From Lachnospiraceae bacterium UBA1721 (lineage in GTDB: Bacteria > Bacillota > Clostridia > Lachnospirales > Lachnospiraceae), in contig DCIR01000068.1 of NCBI GenBank assembly GCA_002317155.1, positions 33,375 to 53,069 of the forward strand: a stretch of 19,695 bases of DNA, read 5' to 3'. The stretch's first letter is position 1; the number at the start of each line of letters is the position of its first letter. The position numbers and the translations under genes were made by a program. A model generated the notes under the pieces. It made no database searches and had not been told where the DNA came from. It saw nothing but the letters and a program-made list of their open reading frames with translations. Shown piece by piece: positions 8,401 through 16,093 of the stretch.

Positions 8401-8441
8401 GAGAGGATGTCTGAATTTGTTTCGGATATCCTCTCTTTTTT
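8401..8441 (+). terminator. Rho-independent terminator after the symporter gene
   Basis: GAGAGGAT at 8401-8408 pairs with ATCCTCTC at 8428-8435, extended inward by imperfect pairs around a TTTG loop, and is followed by six Ts. It lies 46 bases past the symporter stop. Confidence 0.9.
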
Positions 8442-8460
8442 AGTTTAAAGAGAGGATTAC

Positions 8461-8542
8461 TTTACACTTTTTTAATAGCTTTGATTCATATATTTGGTAG
8501 ATAAAAAGTCAATAATAGTGTAAAATGTTGTTATAGTATAAT
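8461..8542 (+). promoter_or_regulatory. Putative promoter with spaced inverted repeat before the sensor/GGDEF gene
   Basis: A perfect -10 hexamer TATAAT lies at 8537-8542, 53 bases before the ATG. No good -35 is seen at 16-18 bases, which would fit an activator-dependent promoter. An inverted repeat, TTTACACT (8461-8468) and AGTGTAAA (8517-8524), places its right arm just upstream of the -10 box with 48 bases between arms. This could be a DNA-looping operator or simply A+T-rich coincidence. Confidence 0.35.
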
Positions 8543-8595
8543 GCATGGGGAACATGGCCTTATTAGTTTAATGTTTGGGAGAATAGCAGACAGGG

Positions 8596-10491
8596 ATGAG
8601 AAAGAAGATTGCGTTCTTTGCCGGCGGATGGGGCGGAGATTTTATACAGAATGTGTTTGATGGAATTATTAATGTCGCTGAGAGAGAGAATGCGGATGTA
8701 TTTGCATTTCTTAATTATTCTTTGAACGGCATGGATGAATCTGCAAATGCTGCTGAATTGAATATGTATAAGTTGCCTGATATGTCCGAATTTGACGGTG
8801 TTATTTTGCCTGCAAACACATACAACGTAAAGGGCGAACTCGACTATCTCTTGGGTGAAATTAATAAATACAATATTCCCGTTGTCGGAATTGAATACCC
8901 GCTTGATGGAATGCCCAGAATTTCATCTGACAATTATTCCGGAATGTATGCGCTCGTTGAGCATATGATTCAGGTACATAAAGTTAAGAAGGCTTTATTT
9001 ATCGGTGGACCGGCGGATCATCCTGAGGCGCAGGAGAGATTGCGTGCATATAAAACTGCGATGGCGCGCAATGATATAGAGATTCCTGAGGATGGAATCA
9101 GATATGGCGACTGGGCGAAGGAAAAGATACCTGCATTCATCGAAGAGTGGGTTGATAACCATGGCAGTTATCCGGAGGCTATAATATGTGCCAACGATAT
9201 TATGGCTATTGCGGCTTATAATTATCTTAATTCTAAAAAGATAAAAATTCCCAGACAGGTAATGGTAACAGGATATGACTGTACTCGTTTGGGCATGGCT
9301 CAGCATCCTCCTATTGCATCAGTATCACACGAATGGGATACGATGGGTAAAATAGCTGCAGAGAATTTGTTCGCACGTATGAAGGGTGGACCTACCCCCA
9401 TGCATATTAAGCTGAACACTAAGTTTGTTCAGGGTGGTAGTTGCGGATGCCGTGTTTACAATGACAGTGAAAATATCAGTAACAGTACAGTGCTGACTAA
9501 TTCGATAATGGATCCAATCGATATGGATTCGCATTTCAGACATTTTTATACAAATGTAAGAAAAGCGAAGAATAAGATTCAGGTTCATAACAATTTATCA
9601 TATTTATTTGAACACAATCATTTGATTGAGGGCGAACAGTTTAAGCTGTTCCTTGATCCGGATTTCTTTGATCTTTCCAAAGAGGCACCTAAAAAGTTGA
9701 ACCCGGAACTCAAGGATAAATATGATGTTATTGTTGATATTGTTGATGGCAAAGGACAGCCGTATCGTGAATTGTCGAGAAGAGATTGTATCTTTGAATC
9801 GGCAGAAAGAGCCACTAAGCCGGGGTATTATGTATTCGTAACTCTCTATGCAGAAACACTGGTATATGGATATGCGATGATGTCAGGTCCGCTTAACATG
9901 GCTAGTGAGAACCAGTACTATATTTGGACCAGACATATGGATTCTGCGCTTGAGCAGGTTAGAAATAACATGATGCTTGATAAACTGTGGCAAGAAGTAG
10001 AGAAGCGCGCAATAACAGACGCACTCACCGGTGTATATAACAGACATGGCTGTGAGCAGACTACATATCCGATGCTTATCGATTGGGGTAAAAAAGGCGG
10101 AACTGCACTGGTTATGCTGGTGGATGTTGACCGCATGAAGATCATAAATGATAAGTATGGTCACACAAGTGGTGATGAAGCATTAACCATTATTACTGAT
10201 TCGCTTAAAAAAGGATTACCGGAAGGATTCCAGGTATCACGTTTTGGCGGTGATGAATTCTTTGTGGGTGGTGTTTTGCTCGAGGATGATTTGAATATAG
10301 AGGAGTTTGTAGCAGGGCTTGAAGCAGTTTTGGCAAAAGAGGTCGAGGAGAGAAAGATTCAATATTCTCTGACAATGAGTATAGGATGTGCCAAGACATC
10401 TCCCAATAGTGTAGTTGACATAGAGAAAGCTCTGGTAACCGCAGACAATGATATGTATGTAAGAAAAGAGATTCATCATAAAACAAAATAA
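8596..10491 (+). CDS. LacI-type ligand-binding sensor fused to a GGDEF diguanylate cyclase
   Basis: A 631-residue soluble protein. Residues 1 to about 290 resemble the periplasmic-binding-like ligand domain of LacI/GalR regulators (Peripla_BP_3 type): IAFFAGGWGGDFIQNVFDGI at the start, DGVILPAN, the hinge-type block PEAIICANDIMAIAAYNYLN and MVTGYDCTRLG. There is no DNA-binding helix-turn-helix, no signal peptide and no membrane helix, so the sensor works in the cytosol. Residues about 300-460 form a middle region that could be GAF/PAS-like; I cannot assign it. From about residue 470 (AITDALTGVYNRHG) a GGDEF domain follows with an intact signature RFGGDEF at 551-555, so c-di-GMP synthesis from two GTP is likely. 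The RxxD product-inhibition site expected nine residues before the signature is absent (PEGF there). It is the first gene of an apparent operon with an esterase (20 bases on) and a GT-C-like protein. The ligand is probably a sugar or nucleoside; inference. Confidence 0.88.
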   Translation: MRKKIAFFAGGWGGDFIQNVFDGIINVAERENADVFAFLNYSLNGMDESANAAELNMYKLPDMSEFDGVILPANTYNVKGELDYLLGEINKYNIPVVGIEYPLDGMPRISSDNYSGMYALVEHMIQVHKVKKALFIGGPADHPEAQERLRAYKTAMARNDIEIPEDGIRYGDWAKEKIPAFIEEWVDNHGSYPEAIICANDIMAIAAYNYLNSKKIKIPRQVMVTGYDCTRLGMAQHPPIASVSHEWDTMGKIAAENLFARMKGGPTPMHIKLNTKFVQGGSCGCRVYNDSENISNSTVLTNSIMDPIDMDSHFRHFYTNVRKAKNKIQVHNNLSYLFEHNHLIEGEQFKLFLDPDFFDLSKEAPKKLNPELKDKYDVIVDIVDGKGQPYRELSRRDCIFESAERATKPGYYVFVTLYAETLVYGYAMMSGPLNMASENQYYIWTRHMDSALEQVRNNMMLDKLWQEVEKRAITDALTGVYNRHGCEQTTYPMLIDWGKKGGTALVMLVDVDRMKIINDKYGHTSGDEALTIITDSLKKGLPEGFQVSRFGGDEFFVGGVLLEDDLNIEEFVAGLEAVLAKEVEERKIQYSLTMSIGCAKTSPNSVVDIEKALVTADNDMYVRKEIHHKTK

Positions 10492-10511
10492 AGGTAGGAT
10501 TTTTGTGAAGT

Positions 10512-11657
10512 ATGAGTAACGAAATGAAGTGGGTGTCAATGTGGGGTAATGCAGTATCTGTCAATGAGCATCGCCCGGAAACCTATGGTAAGAATCTGAC
10601 ATTAAGATATCCTATTTATTGTCCTTTTGACGGGACAAAGGTCAGAATTAATTTCGATAATTATTGCGGAACAGAAAGCGTTTGTATTACAAAGGCTTCG
10701 TTATATGTTAACGGAGCCTTTTATAATGTGCTTTTTGATGGGATGCAAAGCTGTAGTATAGAGGCGGGATTGCAGAAGACTTCCGATGAAATTGAAGTAG
10801 AAGTAAATAAAGATGACGAGATACTTGTAAGCTTCTATATGCAGGATTTTGTTGAACTGAGGTCTGCGGTTGTGGCGATGGGACCTTTGTCTTCAGGTGT
10901 GTTTGCAGTAGGAGATATGACGGAAGTCCTGGACATTCCAAAGGAAGTGTGTAACAAGACCAAGAATTTCTATTTTCTTAATAATGTTTCGGTGTATACA
11001 GATTCTGATAATAAAGCTGTGGTATGCTACGGTGATTCGATTACTGCACAGGATTGGCCGGATTATCTTAAGCTCATGCTGAAGGAGAAGAGAAGTGACG
11101 GCAGTGGCTGCGGATATACATCTGTTATCAGAAGAGCGACAAGCGGGTCGAGAATTCTCAGGGAGTATGATAATATCACGTATGAGTCATACGGACTCAA
11201 AGGTACCAGAAGATTTATGCATGAGGTACCTACGGATGGTGCGGATACGGTTATTATTCAGCAGGGAATTAATGATATAATTCATCCTGTCGGAACGGAT
11301 GTTAATCCCTTCAGGCCGATGTCCGATTTACCAACCGCTGAAGAACTGATAGGTGGATTAAGGTGGTATATTGAACAGGCACGCACACTTGGATATAAGG
11401 TGTATGTCGGAACACTTCTTCCTATAGAGGGGTGGCGAACCTACGCTGAATTTCGTAACGATTTAAGGAATGAATATAATAACTGGATTAGGACGACTGA
11501 GCTTATTGACGGAGTAATTGATTTTGATAAGGCATTGTGTGATCCGGATAATCCTAAAGCATTCTTAAAAGAATATGACAGTGGAGATCATCTGCATCCA
11601 AGTGCAGCCGGCTATAAGAGAATGGCTGAAGCTGCAATGGAAGTAATATGTGACTGA
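10512..11657 (+). CDS. SGNH/GDSL-family hydrolase (probable carbohydrate esterase)
   Basis: A 381-residue protein without signal peptide or membrane helix, so cytosolic. Residues 1 to about 165 look like a beta-rich accessory domain, as found before the catalytic domain in several carbohydrate esterases. The catalytic domain has the SGNH blocks in order: nucleophile Ser176 in VVCYGDSITAQDW, a glycine in ATSGSRI, Asn254 in QQGINDII, and Asp359/His362 in GDHLHPSAAGY. Such enzymes remove acetyl or other acyl groups, commonly from sugars. ATG 10512 is forced by an in-frame TGA just upstream at 10506; AGGTAGGA precedes it with a somewhat long spacer. It begins 20 bases after the sensor/GGDEF gene and ends 3 bases before the next, so all three should share a transcript. 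The substrate is unknown; an internal location fits deacylation of an imported sugar or of a glycan precursor. Confidence 0.88.
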   Translation: MSNEMKWVSMWGNAVSVNEHRPETYGKNLTLRYPIYCPFDGTKVRINFDNYCGTESVCITKASLYVNGAFYNVLFDGMQSCSIEAGLQKTSDEIEVEVNKDDEILVSFYMQDFVELRSAVVAMGPLSSGVFAVGDMTEVLDIPKEVCNKTKNFYFLNNVSVYTDSDNKAVVCYGDSITAQDWPDYLKLMLKEKRSDGSGCGYTSVIRRATSGSRILREYDNITYESYGLKGTRRFMHEVPTDGADTVIIQQGINDIIHPVGTDVNPFRPMSDLPTAEELIGGLRWYIEQARTLGYKVYVGTLLPIEGWRTYAEFRNDLRNEYNNWIRTTELIDGVIDFDKALCDPDNPKAFLKEYDSGDHLHPSAAGYKRMAEAAMEVICD

Positions 11658-11660
11658 TAT

Positions 11661-13553
11661 GTGGCTGCTATGGCTAAATGCAGTTATAATGCACTGATGA
11701 GAAATAACATGAAGAATAGTGATGTGAAAACGTATAAAATCGAAAAGCCTAAACTGACATTGATACTTTATATTTTGGTGTCGATGTTTATGGTGTTCTT
11801 TTCTATTACCGGTACGCTACTGACAAATAATGGAAATATTATTTGGACAGAAAGCACCACTGCGAAAATAGTGGGTGCCAGTATAGGCGGTGGTATAGTT
11901 ATTGGACTGGCAGTAGGCTATGGTATATATTTTGCAAATCTGCTTATCCATAAAATAGGTAGTAAGACTAGAGTGGTCGACCATAAAATCAAACCTGTAT
12001 TTAAGTCACCACTTTTTGTTGGTATTATTTCGGCGGTAATTATCCTGTTGTGTTATATTCCTGTATTTTTTGCATATTATCCGGGAATAGCCAGTTACGA
12101 TTCGTCGACGCAGGCGAATATGTATTTTACGGGTGAGTATTACCAGCATCATCCATTGCTACATACTTTGTTTATTGAGTGGTGCCTTAGGGCTGGATAT
12201 GCAGTCTGGGGAAGCTATAACGCAGGAATAGCAATATATTCGATTATACAGCTGACAATATTTGATATCATATTTGCTTTTGGAATAGCACTTGTTTTTA
12301 AGTGGGTGTCAAAACGAAATCTGTTGTGGGCTTATATTTTTTCGGCTGTGCTTACTCTGTTTTGCGGAATGTTCGAGTTCACAAAATATATGGCTATATC
12401 CATGACAAAAGACAGCCTGTTTTCTGTATTCTTACTTCTTCAGTTTTTGTTGTTTATCTGTCTTATGGAGGATACGAAAAAGAAAAAGATAGGGCTTTAT
12501 ATAGCTTATATTTGTTCACTGATTTTATGTGGGCTGCTCAGAAACAATGCGACATACGCACTGATTTTGGTAGCGATGTTTGAAGGATTGGTCGCGTTTA
12601 TCAAGTGGATTAAATATGCGTGTATGAAAAAGAAGAATTCTTTAGATGCGCAAAAGCCGATATTCCAAACCAAACTCACAATTGTTACGGTTGTGGCTGT
12701 GGTCGTGACAATGATTATATTAAATGCTATGGCTAAAGCACTTAACGCGATTCCGGGGGATAAGCGTGAAATGCTTTCAGTACCGATTCAGCAGATGGCA
12801 AGAACTGCGGTTTATCACAGTGGAAGAATGGTTGTCCCTGAGGATGATGGGACACTTGATGAACGTACAATGGCAGTGATAGATGAGTTCTTTTTATATG
12901 ATGGCTTCCCGGTTTACACTCAGGATATTTCGGATCCGGTTAAAATTTGTACCAATACCTACGTGGCCAGGTATAAGACTAAAGAATTCATGTATGCATA
13001 TCTGACTATGCTGAAAAATCATCCCGGCGATTATATAAACGCATTTGTTGCACTTGAGAATGGATTTATAAATGTAAATGATTATTCTCATGCGGTGGTG
13101 AATCAAAAGAAGGGGTTATATGGACTGGGATATGCCACAACAAGAATAAATGATTATTACAGCACTATAGGAGTGTATAAAGATTCCAAGCTTCCGGGAC
13201 TTCATGAATATATGGAGGAGTGGGCAAATGACAACAGATATCTTGACTATCCTTTAATTAAGTATATCTATATGCCGGGTGCATATCTGTACATTTATTT
13301 GTTTGCATTTATTACGTTGCTGAAAGACAAAAGGAGCGTAAATGGCAGAGAGAACGACAAAAATAAGCTTGTTATTCCAATGCTTTTTGTGATGCTGTAT
13401 TTAGCTTCATGTTTGCTTGGACCTACTGTTTTAATGAGATATGTCTATCCTTTTATGATTCTTTGTCCTTTCATGACTATTTTCTGTGCGTGCATTAATT
13501 CTGGAGATGATGAATTATGCAAGCATAACAATTACAGTGAAAAAGATTTATAA
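11661..13553 (+). CDS. Large polytopic membrane protein, DUF6020/GT-C glycosyltransferase-like
   Basis: A protein of up to 630 residues with about 12 hydrophobic segments. It resembles the uncharacterised DUF6020 family. After a membrane helix near residues 115-138 comes YYPGIASYDSSTQ (Asp147) and then YYQHHPLLHTLFIEW (His163-His164). An acidic residue in the first outer loop and a following HHP block are typical of GT-C-fold lipid-linked glycosyltransferases, so transfer of a sugar or similar group outside the membrane is plausible but not shown. A soluble loop of about 150 residues (around 385-530) lies between late helices. The start is uncertain: GTG 11661 is three bases after the esterase stop; ATG 11670, 11697 and 11709 are in frame, and none has a strong ribosome site, as expected if translation is coupled to the gene before. 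Last gene of the operon; no clear terminator follows. Confidence 0.75.
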   Translation: MAAMAKCSYNALMRNNMKNSDVKTYKIEKPKLTLILYILVSMFMVFFSITGTLLTNNGNIIWTESTTAKIVGASIGGGIVIGLAVGYGIYFANLLIHKIGSKTRVVDHKIKPVFKSPLFVGIISAVIILLCYIPVFFAYYPGIASYDSSTQANMYFTGEYYQHHPLLHTLFIEWCLRAGYAVWGSYNAGIAIYSIIQLTIFDIIFAFGIALVFKWVSKRNLLWAYIFSAVLTLFCGMFEFTKYMAISMTKDSLFSVFLLLQFLLFICLMEDTKKKKIGLYIAYICSLILCGLLRNNATYALILVAMFEGLVAFIKWIKYACMKKKNSLDAQKPIFQTKLTIVTVVAVVVTMIILNAMAKALNAIPGDKREMLSVPIQQMARTAVYHSGRMVVPEDDGTLDERTMAVIDEFFLYDGFPVYTQDISDPVKICTNTYVARYKTKEFMYAYLTMLKNHPGDYINAFVALENGFINVNDYSHAVVNQKKGLYGLGYATTRINDYYSTIGVYKDSKLPGLHEYMEEWANDNRYLDYPLIKYIYMPGAYLYIYLFAFITLLKDKRSVNGRENDKNKLVIPMLFVMLYLASCLLGPTVLMRYVYPFMILCPFMTIFCACINSGDDELCKHNNYSEKDL

Positions 13554-13596
13554 AAAATATGTAAAATAATATATGGAAATATAGAAATTTATATAC

Positions 13597-13625
13597 TATA
13601 ATTCTACGGTATGCCATTTTGCATA
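13597..13625 (+). promoter_or_regulatory. Putative promoter and small hairpin before the OFA carrier gene
   Basis: A TATAAT hexamer at 13597-13602 lies 85 bases before the preferred ATG. No good -35 is visible. A small hairpin, TATGC-CATTTT-GCATA (13610-13625), would form at about the 5' end of the transcript. The stretch 13554-13596 is very A+T-rich and shows nothing else I can name. Confidence 0.3.
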
Positions 13626-13686
13626 TAGCTCAACTGTAAATGGTCGAATGACTAAAAGAAAATATAAAGAAAAAGAGGAAAGAATT

Positions 13687-15069
13687 ATGTCAGAAGAAAA
13701 GAAAACTGGCGGATGGCGTGAGAACAAATGGTTCAGAGCTGCTATTCCCGGATTGTTGCTCCACTGCAGTATCGGTACTGTTTACTGCTGGTCTTATGTA
13801 AGTAATGGTATTAGCCAGTACATCGGATACGACGTAAAAACCGTAAACTGGGCATTCAGTATTGCAATCCTTTTCCTTGGATTGTCAGCTGCATTTTTAG
13901 GAAACTTCGTTGAGAAGGATATTCATAAGGCTTCACTTATCGCAACTATCTGCTTCTCAGTAGGTATGGCAGGAACCGGATTCTTCGTATGGCTTGGTGG
14001 TAGATCATACGATGGCGGAGCCGGAACACCCAGCATTCTGGCACTTATCGGAATTTTCCTTTGCTATGGTGTAATCATGGGTATTGGTCTTGGTACCGGA
14101 TACCTTTCACCTGTTAAGACACTTATGCTTTGGTTCCAGGATCGTAAAGGTCTTGCTACCGGACTTGCAGTAGCAGGTTTTGGTGCAGCTAAGGCTATCG
14201 GAGCTCCCATTATGGAGGCTCTTCAGGAGAACCCGAAGGTCGGTGTCGTAAAGATGTTCTTTATCCTTGCAGCTGCATATTTTGTAATGATGTTCGTAGG
14301 TCATTTGCTTCTCAAGAAGCCCGCTGGCTGGCATGAGCCTTCAAGCTCAGAGAAGAAGCCTTCTATCATGGAAGTTCTCAAGACCAAGTCTCTTGGCAAC
14401 TACATTGGTATTTGGCTAATGTTCTTCCTCAACATTACTTGCGGTCTCGCAATTATCTCTTATGAGAAGCAGCTTTTCATGACTGTAGGATTTGTAGGCA
14501 TTGCAGGTACTCTTGGTGCTATTTCTGCTGTGTTCAATGCAGGCGGACGTCTTGGCTTCTCTGCAGTAGCAGATACCATGAACGACAGAAACACTATCTA
14601 CAAGCTTATATTCATTCTTTCAATCGCATTTACTGCTATTGTTCTTATCACTAATGGTATTGTTAATCAGGGACAGAGCACAGTACTTGCTATTCTTGTA
14701 GTAGCACTTATCTTTGTAGTAAATGCAGGTTACGGTGGAGGATTCTCTAACGTTCCTACATTGCTTTCTGATCACTATGGAATGGGAAGTATCTCAGCTA
14801 TCCACGGTATCACTCTTTCAGCATGGGGCTTCGCAGGTATTGCAGGTCCTCAGCTTGCAGGTTTAATCATTAAGCTTTTTGGTGGTGATGAAGTTAAGTT
14901 CGAGAGCCATGGCAAGATTTATATTGCTAACCCTCTTGGATATCAGAGAATACTTATTGCTACACTTGCACTTTACATTCTTTCACTTGTTGTTTGTCTT
15001 ATCCTTGTAAAGCCTACCGAGAAGGCACTTGCAGCTAAGAAGGCAAAGCAGGAAGCTAAGAAGAACTAA
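13687..15069 (+). CDS. OFA-family MFS carrier (oxalate/formate antiporter type)
   Basis: A 460-residue major facilitator carrier with 12 predicted membrane helices and short charged ends. It matches the oxalate:formate antiporter (OFA) subfamily: NKWFRAAIPGLLLHCSIGTV and YCWSYVSNGIS in helix 1, a VNWAFSIAILFLG block in helix 2, and DRKGLATGLAVAGFGAAKAIG around helices 4-5. OFA members exchange small carboxylates such as oxalate and formate, but many relatives have other or unknown substrates, so the ligand is left open. I chose ATG 13687 because AGAGGAAAG ends about five bases before it. An in-frame ATG at 13648 would add a lysine-rich 13-residue leader without a better ribosome site. Synonymous codon choice resembles that of carAB and argS, suggesting strong expression. 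It is bounded by a terminator. Confidence 0.88.
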   Translation: MSEEKKTGGWRENKWFRAAIPGLLLHCSIGTVYCWSYVSNGISQYIGYDVKTVNWAFSIAILFLGLSAAFLGNFVEKDIHKASLIATICFSVGMAGTGFFVWLGGRSYDGGAGTPSILALIGIFLCYGVIMGIGLGTGYLSPVKTLMLWFQDRKGLATGLAVAGFGAAKAIGAPIMEALQENPKVGVVKMFFILAAAYFVMMFVGHLLLKKPAGWHEPSSSEKKPSIMEVLKTKSLGNYIGIWLMFFLNITCGLAIISYEKQLFMTVGFVGIAGTLGAISAVFNAGGRLGFSAVADTMNDRNTIYKLIFILSIAFTAIVLITNGIVNQGQSTVLAILVVALIFVVNAGYGGGFSNVPTLLSDHYGMGSISAIHGITLSAWGFAGIAGPQLAGLIIKLFGGDEVKFESHGKIYIANPLGYQRILIATLALYILSLVVCLILVKPTEKALAAKKAKQEAKKN

Positions 15070-15122
15070 TTATAAGAAGTATACTTATAATCAGTACTGA
15101 TTTTATAAGCACAAATATTCAG

Positions 15123-15160
15123 GACTCCGAAGTCAGAAATGATTTCGGAGTCTTTTCGTT
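15123..15160 (+). terminator. Rho-independent terminator after the OFA carrier gene
   Basis: A 9-bp perfect stem (GACTCCGAA at 15123-15131 with TTCGGAGTC at 15144-15152) is followed by TTTTCGTTTT. A separate inverted repeat, ATTATAAG (15069-15076) and CTTATAAT (15084-15091), lies just past the stop codon. Confidence 0.9.
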
Positions 15161-15205
15161 TTCTACTACGAGTAGATTGCATGAATGGTATATTGTGTGT
15201 AATTT

Positions 15206-15214
15206 TGTTATAAT
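15206..15214 (+). promoter_or_regulatory. Extended -10 promoter at the queH start codon
   Basis: TGTTATAAT at 15206-15214 is a perfect extended -10 element (TGn plus TATAAT). It predicts transcription starting at about 15221-15222, which is the queH ATG itself. There is no need for a -35 and none is clear. Confidence 0.5.
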
Positions 15215-15221
15215 AAATTTT

Positions 15222-15938
15222 ATGGAAAATAAGAGAAACTACCAGCGTGAGCTGGAAAAAATAATTGAAAACAATGAAAAGCAGCTTAAGGATTGTTCAT
15301 ATTCTGATAGTGATAATATGATTCCATCACTTTTCATTCATGCCTGTTGTGCACCATGCAGTAGTTACTGTCTGGAATATCTGTGTAAGTATTTTAGAAT
15401 TACTGTCTTTTATTACAATCCTAATATCACTTTTGAGGCCGAATATGTTCACAGAGTCGAAGAGGAAAAGAGACTTATAGCCGAATATAATCAGGAGATG
15501 AAGGCCGGAAGCAGAGAAGGGTATGAGATAGATGTAGTAGAGGGAAAATACGATCCGGAGAACTTTTATGCAATGGCCAAAGGACTCGAAATGGTACCTG
15601 AAGGCGGAGAGAGATGTTTTAAGTGTTTCGAACTGCGACTGAGGGAGACATTTGAAGAAGCTAAAAGACAGATGGCCGGCGGAAGAAAAATTGATTACAT
15701 CACGACTACACTTACGATATCTCCGCTTAAAAATGCAGTGAAACTTAATGAGATAGGTGAGGCTATGCAGGATGAGTATGGTGTTAAGTGGCTTCCTTCG
15801 GATTTTAAGAAAAAGAACGGATACAAAAGATCTATTGAGCTTTCGGCGGAGTATGATTTGTACAGACAGGATTTCTGTGGCTGCGTTTATTCGAAAGCTG
15901 AAAGAGACAAGCAGAAAGATTTATATAAGGATATATAA
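15222..15938 (+). CDS. queH: Epoxyqueuosine reductase QueH
   Basis: A 238-residue cytosolic enzyme of the QueH (former DUF208) family, which reduces epoxyqueuosine to queuosine at the wobble base of GUN-anticodon tRNAs and replaces the unrelated QueG in many anaerobes. Cysteine motifs are all present: FIHACCAPCSSYC (Cys42, Cys43, Cys46), ERCFKCFELRLRET in the middle and DFCGCVYS near the end; these hold the iron-sulfur and second-iron site of the family. TTTLTISPLKN is the usual conserved block. The ATG at 15222 gives a protein starting just before the first conserved region. No Shine-Dalgarno sequence precedes it, and the -10 box ends eight bases upstream, so the mRNA is probably leaderless. 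An upstream in-frame TTG at 15177 is unlikely. The last codons lie inside a 10-bp tandem repeat that also contains the stop. Confidence 0.93.
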   Translation: MENKRNYQRELEKIIENNEKQLKDCSYSDSDNMIPSLFIHACCAPCSSYCLEYLCKYFRITVFYYNPNITFEAEYVHRVEEEKRLIAEYNQEMKAGSREGYEIDVVEGKYDPENFYAMAKGLEMVPEGGERCFKCFELRLRETFEEAKRQMAGGRKIDYITTTLTISPLKNAVKLNEIGEAMQDEYGVKWLPSDFKKKNGYKRSIELSAEYDLYRQDFCGCVYSKAERDKQKDLYKDI

Positions 15939-15977
15939 AGATTAATAAGGATTAATGAGGATTAATAAAGATATATG
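15921..15977 (+). repeat. 10-bp tandem repeat across the queH stop codon
   Basis: Five consecutive 10-base units plus a partial sixth fit the pattern ATWWATRARG: TTATATAAGG, ATATATAAAG, ATTAATAAGG, ATTAATGAGG, ATTAATAAAG, then ATATATG. The first two units encode the QueH C-terminus (LYKDI) and its TAA stop; the rest are non-coding. The period equals about one helical turn. Confidence 0.75.
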
Positions 15978-15992
15978 ATTAGTGATTTACAT

Positions 15993-16028
15993 ATGAGTCG
16001 TGTACATATCCGTATGTGAATTACTCAT
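15993..16028 (+). other. Two-part stem-loop downstream of queH
   Basis: ATGAGT (15993-15998) pairs with ACTCAT (16023-16028), and within it ACATA-TCCG-TATGT (16003-16016 region) forms a second helix across a symmetrical five-base internal loop. A T-run (16039-16044) follows only after ten bases, so this is at best a poor terminator for queH. Confidence 0.4.
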
Positions 16029-16081
16029 TAACAACAGCTTTTTTGGGTAATATTTAAGATGAATTAATACTTTTGTTGCGA

Positions 16082-16087
16082 TATAAT
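16082..16087 (+). promoter_or_regulatory. Putative -10 box of the argS leader
   Basis: TATAAT at 16082-16087 with no clear -35. It predicts a start near 16094, giving a leader of about 105 bases before argS. The surrounding A+T-rich sequence offers other weak hexamers, so the exact start is uncertain. Confidence 0.35.
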
Positions 16088-16093
16088 TATATT

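Noticed and set aside
9883..10564. Long overlapping minus-strand ORFs opposite the GGDEF domain and the esterase start
   Set aside because: Low-complexity, Ser/His/Ile-rich translations with no start signal; the plus strand carries intact catalytic motifs here.
13648..13686. N-terminal extension of the OFA carrier from ATG 13648
   Set aside because: The internal ATG at 13687 has a strong, well-spaced AGAGGAAAG site, and the extension is a lysine/glutamate-rich stretch unlike a carrier N-terminus.
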